NCBI GenBank assembly: GCA_942159475.1
Contig: OW804096.1
Location: 13,193,871 to 13,257,870 of the forward strand
Length of the DNA stretch: 64,000 bases
Origin: Sthenelais limicola
Taxonomy: Eukaryota; Annelida; Polychaeta; Phyllodocida; Sigalionidae
Direction of reading: 5' to 3'
Made by a program: the position numbers and the translations under genes. This document shows, in pieces, positions 32,954 to 44,001 of this stretch (the stretch's first letter is position 1; every line of letters starts with the position of its first letter). The notes under the pieces are model-generated. The model worked only from the letters and a program-made list of their open reading frames with translations. It had not been told where the DNA came from and did no database searches.

Positions 32954-33188
32954 GGGTCAAGTCTATGGAAAATGGACAATTGACCTTCACCAATCGTCTC
33001 AAATAACCCAGATTTAAGGCACAAATCAGGTCCAAAATTCATTTCAACATAACTAGACAGATTTATTAAATGAATACAATACAGAATACACTCAGATATA
33101 CCTAGTATTTATAAATCTTCACCCTAATTTAGCAGAATTTGGTAGATGTGTAGAACTATAGATTGTGCATTTTCTGAAAATCTGACCC
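32954..33188 (-). mobile_element. M1-family MITE (subtype C)
   Basis: Perfect 4-bp duplication TTTA (32950-32953 and 33189-33192). Confidence 0.92.
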
Positions 33189-33490
33189 TTTAGGCTGGGT
33201 GGTAAGGAGGGAGAGACATGTGGAGGGGGGGGGGATGGATGGACAGGATGATACATAAAGCTTGGCTATAGAGCTGGACAGCGTCTTGTCTCTAACAAGC
33301 TAACAACATGCCTCACTGGTCACTTGCCAAACTGACCATTTGGAGGGTAGCTAAGGGGGAGGGCTACTGTTTTTTCTTATAGCAATTCAACTTCTTCTAC
33401 CCTGATGAACACTCAATGAGTGGCAAAACGTTGGTAACATTAATTCTGATAAATACCTATGTACCCACGCAACATGACACAATACCAATA
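33189..33490. other. No gene; degenerate hammerhead-like core
   Basis: At 33402-33429 CTGATGA is followed by a perfect CACTC/GAGTG stem but then CAAAA in place of GAAA, so it would be inactive. It lies 70 bp before the CAACACCAG array. Confidence 0.4.
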
Positions 33491-33494
33491 ATGC

Positions 33495-33902
33495 CACAAT
33501 ACCAACAACACCAGCAACACCAGCAACACCAGCAACACCAGCAACACCAGCAACACCAACAACACCAGCAACACCAGCAACACCAACAACACCAGCAACA
33601 CCAGCAACACCAGCAACACCAACAACACCAGCAACACCAACAACACCAGCAACACCAGCAACACCAGCAACACCAGCAACACCAACAACACCAGCAACAC
33701 CAACAACACCAGCAACACCAGCAACACCAGCAACACCAGCAACACCAGCAACACCAGCAACACCAGCAACACCAGCAACACCAGCAACACCAGCAACACC
33801 AGCAACACCAGCAACACCAACAACACCAGCAACACCAACAACACCAGCAACACCAGCAACACCAGCAACACCCACAACAACAACAACAACAACAACAACA
33901 AC
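33495..33902. repeat. 9-bp CAACACCAG minisatellite with (CAA)n end
   Basis: About 40 units of aacaccagc or its variant aacaccaac. The array ends in nine CAA triplets at 33871-33902. It is open in several frames on both strands (QHQ, VLL, CCW and GVA repeats), so no frame is favoured and I do not call a protein. The two unit variants are interspersed in short higher-order patterns. Confidence 0.95.
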
Positions 33903-34883
33903 GACATATATATTGAACGAAGCAAGTACGTCCACCTGGCCCGGCCATACTGCTACCATGCAATGAAGACAAGAACGTCTCCATAGCGATGTTATTACAT
34001 CACGATCCGCCAACAAAAACAAAAAAACAACACCAACAACAACAACACCCAGTGGGCATTGTTCTCGGTGCTTTGTCCAAGGTAAGCCGACACTTCTCAT
34101 CTCTCAGGTCTAGTAACAGCATTGTTTACCTTGCGCCCAATATGCACTGAGGTCTTAGGTAATCAGGCATGGATCCATATATAACATGAGGATGGATGAG
34201 GCTTTGAAATAAATAAATATAGAAAGAAAGAAATATATGAAAAGTTTGTTACGTCGTTGTACAAGATCTCAAGAGGTTCAAGTTGTATTCTTCGCTTAAT
34301 TGGTTGACAATTTCCCTGAATTCCTTCTAATGTTTTAATTGATTAATTAATTGGTTAAGTATATGCCTTTCGGTTAATTAGATTATACCCTTGTGTAGCT
34401 CGTCTAGTCACACAATTAGTGACTATCTATTAGAATTACAATATCAACTCAATACTGCGAAGCAGAACAATTTAAGGCTGCCACCTTCCCCCTTCACCCC
34501 CCTTCCCCCTTCCCCCCTGATCCCCACCCCTTTCCCTCTTCACCCCTCCTCCCCACTCCTTCCCCCTTCCCCCATCTTCCCCATTTGCTCCCCCACCCTC
34601 TAATCCTCCCACTACCAGCAGGTCATGGTCAAGTGAAGGTTATGTGAGATGGGGATGTATACATGGCGTGCCTTGGGACAGTTACTGTAGCACTCACACC
34701 GTGTGATAAGCTGATTAGTCATACTCATCTCTTATATATGATTTATATCTATACACCCATGGAGAGGTGCCAAACATGGACATCCGACAAATAAGGTGAG
34801 GTTCTGGGCGTAATTGAGCACACCAAGGACCCTTGAATAAAGCGAGAACCACTGAAAATAGTCTCAGCACCGGTAACAGATAA
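33903..34883. other. No gene recognised
   Basis: Contains a possible retroelement A-rich tail (34195-34240), an AATTAATT-rich patch (34330-34380) and a C/T-rich patch of ccccttcccc units (34490-34610). Confidence 0.45.
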
Positions 34884-35115
34884 GGGTGAAGTCACCAGAA
34901 AATGTACAATTGTCCTTCACCAATCCTCTCAAATAACAGAAATCACAGACAAAATTCAGGATCAAAATACTGTTCAGCATAACAAAACAGTCTGTTTAAA
35001 TCAAGGCAATACCAAATATACCCATGATGATTTGTTGATGATTTTTCAGTCCAATTTAGCAGAATTTACAAAATATGTTGATCTGCCTATTGTACATTTT
35101 CTCAAAATCTGACCC
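34884..35115 (-). mobile_element. M1-family MITE (subtype E, D-type left end)
   Basis: Starts gggtgaagtcaccag (D-type end) and ends with the standard terminus. Flanks ATAA/ATAC. Confidence 0.88.
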
Positions 35116-35199
35116 ATACGTTCCTATCTAGCTGCTTAGCACGGAAAAATAGCTATGCAAATAAAGTTTAACATAAGATTAATTATGAACCAGGCCCTG

Positions 35200-35420
35200 G
35201 CCCTCCTCCTCTTCCTCCTTCACCTCCTCTTCATTAGTGACCCCAGGTCACCTTGAGGTCAGGGCATTAATACTGGTTGTGGGGTGTCACTGGGCAGAGT
35301 ACATGGATTAGTCGCTAGAGGCAGGGCAAACAGTACAGACCATGTATTCATCAATAATGATTAAAGGACAGATGGACTGGCCCATGGAAGCAGGGATATG
35401 GGCCCATTCTCATGAGCCAT
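35200..35420. other. Single-copy island, candidate regulatory DNA
   Basis: No match to other parts of the window and no ORF. It holds a perfect DR5 nuclear-receptor site and homeodomain-type words such as ttcattag and aatgattaaa. Confidence 0.35.
35245..35261 (+). promoter_or_regulatory. Perfect DR5 nuclear-receptor site (RARE type)
   Basis: AGGTCA, five bases (CCTTG), AGGTCA. DR5 is the classical retinoic-acid receptor response element spacing. Function here is inference. Confidence 0.45.
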
Positions 35421-35866
35421 GCTGAAGTTTATAAAGATTGACTACTGGGCACTCTCGGACCTTTTAGTTAGGTTTGAATTGAGAGGGCTGGGTACAAAGT
35501 ATATGTTGCAACATCAGTTGCATTAGTATAGAACATATCACAATTACAGATTATATCAGTAAAAAGTTGATATCATTTTTCCTTTTAACTTTTTGATACT
35601 TTATCGCGATTCAGATCCAAATGTACTCAAACTACTACTAAACTACTATTGAAATACTATCACCTATATCCATTCTCTCCGTATACTGTAATAGGCATAG
35701 GTAAATGCTCTACATTTGATGTTTTTCAAAATCAATATTACAAGAAAAGCTCCCATAATAGAAAGGAAGAAAGAAAGGAAGAAGGAAAGGGATGCTCTAG
35801 GGGAAGGGGAAAGGAAGGGTCTCTACATTTTATTGGTCCAGGTAAATGTTCTAAGGCAGAAAAGGT
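35421..35866. other. No gene recognised
   Basis: Includes a short purine run of gaaagaaaggaagaaggaaag type at 35760-35790. Confidence 0.4.
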
Positions 35867-36101
35867 GGGTCAGACTTTTAGAAAATGCACAATCTACAGT
35901 TCTACACATCTATCAAATTCTGCTAAATTAGAGTAAAAATTGATAAATACTAGGTGTATCTGAGTATATTCTGTATTGTATTCATTCAATAAATCTGTCT
36001 GGTTATGTTGAACTGTATTTTGAAATTAATTTTCTTCTTAAATTTGGATTATTGGAGAGGATTGGTGAAGGCCAATTGTTCATTTTCTGGCGACTTGACC
36101 C
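35867..36101 (+). mobile_element. M1-family MITE (subtype C, D-type right end)
   Basis: Perfect 4-bp duplication AGGT (35863-35866 and 36102-36105). Confidence 0.93.
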
Positions 36102-36748
36102 AGGTAGGCTTTGACTCCACCCACCAACCCAATCCACCCCCTCCCCTTCCCAACCCCCACTTTTCCCCACCCACCCACACCTTCCCCATGAATGAGATGA
36201 AAGGCTGAATGCACATGGATATCTAGTCCAATTTAACATTAGGATATGCCCCATCAGCGACCAACAGCTTAAGCAATAAATCCCTATTTCCCAAAGCCCC
36301 ATCACCTTGATTTACTAGCGCAAGTCGCTGATAGATTTGGCAGGTCTATCAAGGGCTTTATTTATTATTCATATATGAGCTTTGAAAAGTCTTTAGAAAT
36401 ATCTTCCGAGATGTTAGTTTCGGGTGGGAATGATTAAAAGAAAGTGAAAGATTTTTTTTGCTGATTTTCTAATTCATTGTAATGGTATCAGAATCAAATT
36501 TTTAAAAAATTGAATGGGCTTTTCTTGATTGTGGCTCTTTTACGATATTTTACAACTTTTTTTGCACATATTTGAAATCGATGTAATTATTTGATTGGAG
36601 CTAAAACCATCAGCTGAGCTCTCAAGAGTTATTGGTTTTATTTATAGTTAGATATCGGTGCATGAAAGCAAATCTGTCAAATATGATTAAACTTGAATGA
36701 AGTTTCAACGCCACTTCTGTTTTGATTTTGGCGTACTTTCAGTTGGTG
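36102..36748. other. No gene recognised
   Basis: A short C-rich patch at 36115-36185. The segment 36500-36600 matches the minus strand of 42960-43090 (ttgattgtggc.cttttacga and aattcattgtaatg-type blocks), a diverged unnamed repeat. Confidence 0.5.
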
Positions 36749-37098
36749 AATAGGGGATTTGCATGTGCCACTGTGCATGTCTGTTACACTGCATGACGGG
36801 ATGGATTCTGATGAAATCGGACATACAAATATTTGGCAACATTTTTATCGAAAATTGCAAGAATGTTTTTACCAATATCCCAGCTTGTATAAATGATCTA
36901 TGAAAACCAAATGCATGATGGGAAAGATGGGGACTTGTGTGATAGAAACATGTTTAACATATGGATATTGATAATAGAGCATTGATATATGTTTCATGCT
37001 GAACATGACATGTTTTCTATAGATATTAGACTGTACCATTAGTCCAATAATTCCATATGATTCAAGATTCAAAATGGCAGCTATGCAAATCCCCTATT
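36749..37098 (+). mobile_element. M3-family MITE, complete
   Basis: Starts aataggggatttgcatgtgc and ends gctatgcaaatcccctatt. The interior has acatacaaatatttggcaac and aattgcaagaatgttttt. Confidence 0.9.
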
Positions 37099-37655
37099 GC
37101 GTTCATAGGTGACTGTACTCATGAATATGAAAATATGCAAACATCATTTTGACTTTTGACCCCATCTTGCATAAGAGAGGAATACTGTACCTGCGTGTGA
37201 CAGGAATTCTCAACAATAACTCTTTTTTTTTCAAATTAGACTTCCTTATAGATTGAACAATATGTATGTTATACCTTAGAGTAAGAGATGATATTTTTAC
37301 AGATACATATATTTATGTATAATGTACTTCACGTGTCTAAGTGTAAAAACTTTAGAAAGTAAGACATTTTGGACTGCAGTTGGAAAACCATTCAGTAAAA
37401 ATATTTCAAATATGTGAGAACCACCGGTTCTGGCAAAGGGGCAATATGGTTTTCTAATAACAAACTCGTCATAAATGTATATTGCACCTTGGTTAAGGTC
37501 TGAAATATGCCTGTAATGAGTGAAAACAAGAACTGAACACACCTACTTAACTCACACTCACAGTGGCTGGAGTGAGTGAGTGGGTGAGTGTTTGGGGTGA
37601 GGCGAATATTTAGGCTCGTTAATGAGGGGTTGGAAAACGCATATTTTTGCCTACC
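37099..37655. other. No gene recognised
   Basis: Short gtgagtgagtgggtgagtg microsatellite at 37573-37591. Confidence 0.4.
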
Positions 37656-37873
37656 AGTCTAGGCCCAAAGTTGAGAGAGTCCCTTCAAACGAAGGGAAAG
37701 CCTGTCGGCTCAAACCGCAAAGGCCATTATAATTCAATTAAGACCGCAAAATGTCATTATATTCCCATTAAAACACCAAGTTCTGAGCCAGGAAACCGAT
37801 TAGTGCAATAGGCTGTCTTTAGGGAGGATAGGGAAGTGTATTCCATTCTGATCTGAGGGTTTGGACCTAGAGT
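37656..37873 (+). mobile_element. M4-family MITE, complete
   Basis: Starts agtctaggcccaaagttga and ends gggtttggacctagagt. Confidence 0.85.
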
Positions 37874-37995
37874 GCCTTCACCAATCCTCTGAATAAAACT
37901 AAATTTAAAGCAAAATGAAGTTCAAAATAATGGTCAACGTAACCGAACAGATCTTTCGGATCAAGGCAATATAACATAATATCCTCCGATATAGT
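37874..37995 (-). mobile_element. M1 fragment (subtype E/C)
   Basis: It begins at the gccttcaccaatcctct block and runs to about the middle of the element. It directly abuts the M4 copy. Confidence 0.6.
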
Positions 37996-38524
37996 GTATT
38001 TTGAAAATAAAAAGATTATCGAGTTCAATTTCAGGAGCCCCAATATTCCCATTAAACCCAGTCGTAATCAAGGAGAATGAATCTATTTATTCTCATTCAT
38101 CAAAATACATATAAAGATGTCAAGAAACAAAAAAGCTTGGGAATTTTGATCAGATATCAATATTCCCAGAAAAACTTTCTCAAGAGTTGATTTCGAAGGC
38201 CTCCACTCATGCCCTTCCCTTCAATAAGTTCACCCCCCCCCCTCGCCTCAGCCCTTCCCCCTCCCTCCCTCCCTCCCACCCACTGCACTCCGTCATGTTT
38301 ATCGCATTAACATGTTTGACACTAGGGTATGACACCGGGGTGGGTGCGGGGGTTACAGTAACTGTCAGAACTGTCACAGTGACAGCTATCAAAAGCTCAT
38401 TTTTCTCCGCTTCATGTGTGAACTGGTGCGCTTAAAGAGGAGAGCAGTGACAGGGGAAGGGGCGGGGGGAGATGGAGAAGCTTGTGAACATCCTGCTCAT
38501 CCTCCGGGTTTAAAAGTTCCATGT
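37996..38524. other. No gene recognised
   Basis: A C-rich patch at 38233-38283 with poly-C and ccctccct units. Confidence 0.4.
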
Positions 38525-38759
38525 TGGTCAGATTTTCAGAAAATGTACAATTGGCAGCTGTACACATTTAGTAAATTCTGCTAAATTAGGCTGCAGTTAT
38601 GTCAATACTAGGTAAATTCGAGTATATTTGGCATTGCATTGATTCTAGCAATCTGTCTGGTTAGGCTGAACTGTATTTTGAACTTTATTTTCGTCTGAAA
38701 TTTGGGTTATTTGAGAGGATTGGTGAAGGTGAATTGTACATTTTCTGAAAATCTGACCC
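38525..38759 (+). mobile_element. M1-family MITE (subtype A) between 12-bp direct repeats
   Basis: Close to consensus. The flank AAGTTCCATGTT occurs immediately before (38514-38525) and two bases after (38763-38774) the element, which is longer than the 4-bp duplication typical of the family. Confidence 0.9.
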
Positions 38760-39006
38760 TAGAAGTTCCATGTTCTCCCGAGTTTGCGCTCTCAGTTAAC
38801 ATCAAACTATTTTCTACTTTTTTATTTCGTTCTATTCCACCCCATCTAAAAGTCATTTGACCAACACTTTGGAAGATGTCGTCGTTACTACTACTAGCGA
38901 TAATAACGAATTCTTTTATTTTGGCAAGTAGGTACATTTAGGCACAGAACAAGACAAAATATAGGTGGTATGCTTCAGATTACAAACATGGTCTTCCAGC
39001 ATATAT
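38760..39006. other. Nothing recognised
   Basis: AT-rich spacer. Confidence 0.4.
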
Positions 39007-39190
39007 GCTATATGGTTATTTATTTTCGCCCAGGTCTATTTTCGCGCACTAAGTGCTCTGACACCTTTTCGCGCGTATTTAAATTCGCGCAGCAAGGAAG
39101 TCTCACACTTTGTTTATACAATAATTATACCGTTCGCGCAGGATTTATTTATAGTGGGTGCGATAGAAATATTTGTATACGATCAAATTT
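39007..39190 (+). mobile_element. M5-family MITE, diverged
   Basis: It has tatttattttcgc near the start, then ttaaattcgcgcagcaaggaag and gcgcaggatttatttatag. It matches the complete M5 copy at 63606-63815 in reverse. Both termini are damaged. ORFs here come from the TTCGCGC words. Confidence 0.75.
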
Positions 39191-39865
39191 CGAATTGCTT
39201 TCACTTTTTGCTATAGTATATTTTTCTATTTTTATTTAATTAAAGGCGAATACATATCTAAACAGTTCTATTGAAAAACGCTATATCCAGCATGGATCTT
39301 CTCAAGCGTCGCCTATATAACAAATATTTGTTTATTACTATGTTACACATCAAGCACTCAATAGTATATATACTACTACTAATAATAGATTTGTATATCC
39401 ATAAAAGTTTACAAAGTGTAACACATGGTACAGACTAGAAATTGAACTGAAATAAAGATATTGAAAAAAGGAGTATTATCTGTAATGTACATGTGTACAG
39501 ATCTTCCAAATACCCCTGATCTTGGAAAAAGGGTCTATACTAGTTGATAATGTAACATGACATAATATGAAACCATTTGTCATGATTTGAACAACGCGCT
39601 CGTGTTTGTTTTTATGCATCTATGTATTTTATTGTATTTTCTATCTTTTCTTTTTCTATTTCTTTTTTACTTGGTTATAAATAATATATTTTCTGTGTGA
39701 AAAACAACTCCACCATTAATTGTATAGCATTTCTGGTTGAATAACATCGTCCCTTGTAATATTTATATAAGTTTGGTAAAATTAGAATCAGCAAACTCTG
39801 AGAACAATGTACTCTCGTTGCACAATGTTTTTGTCTGAATAAAAATCTTTAAATACAATACAAAT
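39191..39865 (+). mobile_element. LINE-like 3' region and tail
   Basis: The tail (39820-39865) ends tctgaataaaaatctttaaa, matching 52700-52745. The body upstream is AT-rich and not recognisable as coding. Confidence 0.4.
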
Positions 39866-40201
39866 TACTTCAAAGTGTACCTTATGATAACCTTATGAGA
39901 ACATTTATGATGATTCAAAACCCCAAACAAAAGTTTATAAAACTTTCCTTTATTGAACTATAATATTAAGAAAACAGGAAGACACCAGTTTATTTTCTAG
40001 TTCATCCTTTCAACCAATTCTGAACTATATTAAACAAATTCCATGTTCCTTTCTAAACAGAACACGGTGTCACTACACTATGAGTCGTCCATATGATATT
40101 TATGGGCTCATGCAAACATTGGGAACGGGCAGTTCAGCGGGGATTACTGAGGATTTCACTCCTATCTGCCCCACGTCAACCCTCCCCACACACCAACACA
40201 T
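39866..40201. other. Nothing recognised
   Basis: AT-rich spacer, no shared repeat. Confidence 0.4.
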
Positions 40202-40434
40202 GGGTCAGATCTTCAGAAAATGCACAATCTACAGTTCTACACATCTATCAATTCTGCTAAATTAGAGTGAAAAATGATAAATACTAGGTGTATCTGAGTG
40301 TATTCTGTATTGTATCCATTCAATAAATCTGTCTGGTTATGTTGAACTGTATTTTGAAGCTGATTTCTTCTTAAATTTGGGTTATTTGAGAGGATTTTTG
40401 AAGACCAATTGTACATTTTCTGGCGACTTGGCTC
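40202..40434 (+). mobile_element. M1-family MITE (subtype C, D-type right end)
   Basis: The right end is damaged (cttggct); no duplication readable. Confidence 0.85.
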
Positions 40435-40735
40435 TCATCCACTCTCCTCGTTTGACTCAGTCGCGCTACTGATAACTCCACAAATATCTCTCTACGCCTG
40501 CGTTGTCACACTCAATCGCTCATTGCGATTGTGATGCGATTGGATTGCGATTTAGATCCGAATGCGAATGTTAATTAAGGACTCCGATTCAGCGCACGCA
40601 CCCTAACGTTGAGCGCGAACACTCTCATCTAAGGAGGAGCTCTTCTGGAAATAAGGTAGGAATCGCTGCTGATCCGCCGTCACGTGACCTTATTGACAGA
40701 GGTCAGGGTCAAGGTCCCACCCTCTTGTCAACAGT
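40435..40735. other. Single-copy island, candidate regulatory DNA
   Basis: CpG-containing, non-repetitive. A G/C-rich part ends in an E-box and nuclear-receptor half-sites. Confidence 0.35.
40680..40717 (+). promoter_or_regulatory. E-box plus tandem nuclear-receptor half-sites
   Basis: TCACGTGACC at 40680-40689 contains the CACGTG E-box. AGGTCA, GGGTCA and AGGTCC follow without spacing at 40700-40717, and TCAAGGTC inside them is close to the extended ERR/SF-1 site. Confidence 0.35.
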
Positions 40736-41769
40736 GGCGAGACCCCGGGACAGGGAAGGTTTGATTACCCTTGCACTGTCCCTACTTGTACCTAACCCCC
40801 TAGCCGACAGCCCTTCTACCCTGTACTGGAGTTGATACAACAAGGAAGGGTTATAGGGGTGGGACGAGGATGAGAGAGTGGGTTGGGTGTGGGGAGGGGG
40901 GCGTTTGCCGACAACCCTACAACCCTTCCACCCTGTACTGGTAGTGATACAAGGGAAGAGAATGAGAGAGTGAGGGTTGGGGGAGAGGGGGTGGGTGGGT
41001 GGGTGGGGACCGGGGGGGGGGGGCGGTTGCTTCACCCGATCTCTGAAATTGCATCACAATGACTAAAATAGTTCATTGGTTTCATTGATACATGAAATAT
41101 TTTGTATTTAGGAGGGATTGCCTTGATACCACTTTTATTTGAACTAAATAAACTTGCCAGAAGATATTCCTATGTAAATCTGTTTTTCAGTCTCACCCAT
41201 TTGCTACACATAGTCTTATCAATACAATTAGAGGTGTAGTTTTTAACTAACAGTAAGACTAGTTTCTATCTAAAAGAATAACTAAACTATACATGTGTAA
41301 ACATTTTAAATGAATATAGCTATTGCAAATAAGTCAGTGATACACAAAGTATATGTTGATAGATGAATCCAAAGTTTACTATGTCTAATTCTAGTTACTA
41401 GCTAAATTTGGTTGTGTTTGAGGGTGACCAGACAGATCCATTTCCATTCTTGCGTATGCTATAAGATAAGGCATAAAATGAGATACTTTGTCAAAAATGA
41501 TACTATTATCAGAATCTTTCATAAGTAATCCCCCTCTGGTCAATGATGAAGTTTGTAAGATTATCCCCTGCATCAGAAATAGCCAAGCTTCTATCCAAGT
41601 GGTAAATAAAACCTAGATATTGAGCGATCTCATGGCTGATACTTGGTGTCAGATACCCAACCCTATGAGCTCAACGCTTTTTATGATGAGGTACTTGTGT
41701 TTCAATAATAACAAAAGTGAAGATGATCAATTTCTCACGATTCTTAAGAAAATCGAGAAAAGTTTTCTC
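40736..41769. other. No gene recognised; duplicated ~110-bp segment
   Basis: gccgacagcccttctaccctgtactgg... (40803-40890) recurs at 40908-40990 as gccgacaaccctacaaccctt..accctgtactgg..., each ending in a G-rich part; a poly-G run is at 41010-41022. The rest is AT-rich. Confidence 0.6.
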
Positions 41770-41900
41770 AGTCTAGGCCCGAGCCTCTCAGATGAGATAA
41801 GAAAGGTATGTCAGTGATTGGACTGGGATTATAATGGCATCTTGCGGTTTGGAAATGGCATCTTGGAGTGTAGAAGGACACTCAACTCTGACCCTAGACT
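41770..41900 (-). mobile_element. M4-family MITE, internally deleted
   Basis: Left agtctaggcccgagcctctcagat, then tcagtgattgga and catcttgcggtttgg blocks, right accctagact. About 70-90 bp shorter than the other copies. Confidence 0.65.
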
Positions 41901-41927
41901 GTCCTATTATAAATAACAAAGATGGGC

Positions 41928-42163
41928 GGCGCCAGATCTTTAGAAAATGCACAATCGGCAGATCTAAACATTTAATAAATCTGCTAAATTAGACTATGAA
42001 AATGTCCATACTAGATTTATCCGAGTATATTTGGTATTACATTGATTCAAACAATCTGAATGGTCATGTTGAACTGAATTTTTAACCTTATTCTTGTCTT
42101 ACAATTCGGATTATTTGAAAATAGTTGTGGAGGCAAATTGTACATTTTCTGACGATTTGACCC
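41928..42163 (+). mobile_element. M1-family MITE (subtype E, D-type right end)
   Basis: The left end is damaged (ggcgccagatcttt); right end gacgatttgaccc. Confidence 0.8.
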
Positions 42164-42195
42164 AGATATAATCACGGTTTTATATAGAGATATAT

Positions 42196-42446
42196 GGGTC
42201 AGATTTTCAGAAAATGTACAAAATGGCAGCTGTACACATTTAGTATATTAGGCAAAATTAATTAGGCTGCAATTTGGCCAATACTAGGTAAATTTGAGTA
42301 CATTTGGCATTGCATTGGCTCTAGCAATCTGGTTGGTTAGGTTAACTTTAACTGTATTTTAAACTTTATTTTCGTCTGAAATTTGGGTTACTGGAGAAGA
42401 TTGGCGAAGTTGAATTGTACAAGATTGGCGAAGTTGAATCTGACCC
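42196..42446 (+). mobile_element. M1-family MITE (subtype A) with rearranged right end
   Basis: ATAT on both sides. Near the right end agattggcgaagttgaat is duplicated (42399 and 42422) and replaces the ttttctgaaaa part of the terminal repeat, so this end would no longer pair. Confidence 0.9.
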
Positions 42447-43363
42447 ATATCATACATTTCAAACACACCCAATCACGACTGTCTGCCTTGACCCTATCCC
42501 CCCCCCCCCCCCCCCCCCCAGGCACCGCCCTCCCAACCACCTCCCAGCCTAATTCCCACCCCTCTCCTGTGGCCTAACCCCTCTCTTCACCTCTCCACGC
42601 TCCCTCACTATTACTATGGTTACACAAGCGAGCAGCTCCCTGATCCGGGTCATTTGACCTTGACCTCGATGAGCAGTTCATTTCCAATACATAACAATTA
42701 CATGAGCACCTCTCTGCTCTGGCATCCATTATATTCCCTGCGAGCGGGACCAAATAATGACTGATCGAGAAATGAAGAGAAATTCAGATGAATCTGCTCG
42801 GGTCTGTTTACAATGGAAGAATTGTGCTGGCAATATTTAAGCTGAAAGTTTGTAATAAATGGGGGAACATGGATAAGGGATCGAAATGTATTCTGTATTC
42901 AAGATCTGAGATAAATTGACTAAATATTCATCTGTAAATTTCCATGTGTATTTAATTTGATACAATAATGATGGAATAGTTCTAAAGTATCGTAAAAGGG
43001 CCACAATCAAGAAAAGCACATTCAATTTTTTAAGTTTGATATAAAAAACATTTCAATGAATTAGAAAATCAGCCAAAAAAAAATTGATGGAATGAAAAAG
43101 TAGAAGGTCATCACATTATATATTATATAAATAATAATGGCATCAGTTAAAACATTTTTACCACAAAATATTTACCACCGAATCTGATAAAGCTCTTAGT
43201 TTAAGTGGAAATGGTTCCTCATTGCATTGCAATTTATCTGTTATATTTCTATTCTTAAAGATAATAATGTTTGTACTTCCGTGCTTTCGAACTAATAAAT
43301 ATGTTTAAAAAGTAGCGTATTTTAACTGGATATTTGACGTTTCAACGAGATGTGAGAATATAT
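42447..43363. other. No gene; poly-C run and candidate regulatory island
   Basis: A C homopolymer of about 19 bases is at 42500-42519. 42600-42790 is non-repetitive with nuclear-receptor half-sites. 42960-43090 is a diverged inverse copy of 36470-36600. Confidence 0.5.
42647..42666. promoter_or_regulatory. Clustered nuclear-receptor half-sites
   Basis: GGGTCA, two bases, then TGACCT twice in a row. The minus strand of 42655-42663 is TCAAGGTCA, the exact extended ERR/SF-1 monomer site. Confidence 0.4.
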
Positions 43364-43592
43364 GATTTTCAGAAAATGTACAATTGGCAGCTCTACACAT
43401 TTAGCAAATTCGGCTAAAATAGGATGCACTTTGGCCCATACTAGGTAAATTCGAGTATATCCGGCATTGCATTGATTCTAGCAATCTGTTTGGTTAGGTT
43501 AAACTGTATTTTGAACTTTATTTTCGTCTGAAATTTGAGTTATTTGAGAGGATCGGTGAAGGCCAATTGTACATTTTCTGGTGACTTGACCC
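43364..43592 (+). mobile_element. M1-family MITE (subtype A, D-type right end)
   Basis: The left end lacks the first few bases. It sits 8 bp before an M2 copy whose left terminus is missing, so it may have inserted at or replaced that end. Confidence 0.85.
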
Positions 43593-43600
43593 ATATATGA

Positions 43601-44001
43601 AAGTAGTCACAAGTCGCAAAATATGGATTTTGAGATACCACCATATTTGAAAAGAGGAGATCAAGCCGAGACCAATGATAGTAAACAGTAGGACACCTAA
43701 TAATTATTTCGATATTTTAAGTTTCATATTTTAATAATCTTTTTTAAAAGTTTGCAATGTTTCTGGATGGGTAATTACCAATAAAGTAACTAAATATACT
43801 CCATACGAATGCCTTCAAAACGCAAGGATATATTTATATTATTAGTACAATGTCCCAAAATTTGTCACATGAATTCATATGACTATGAGTACTAAACCCT
43901 CTGAAAATGATAACATTTCAAAAAAAGAGATCTTGTGGGAAAAACACTTTGAAAAATATCAATTTTGCGACTTGCGTCTCATTTTACTGGAACACATCAC
44001 A
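43601..44001 (-). mobile_element. M2-family MITE, reverse
   Basis: The left side begins inside the terminal repeat (gtcacaagtcgcaaaatatgg); the right terminus is intact (tactggaacacatcaca). Confidence 0.85.

Noticed and set aside
33402..33429. Third hammerhead ribozyme
   Set aside because: The GAAA of the core is CAAAA, so it is listed only as a broken look-alike.
33387..34100. Polyglutamine/histidine and Val/Gly-rich ORFs on both strands
   Set aside because: By-products of the 9-bp repeat; at least four frames are open at once and none has a supporting flank.
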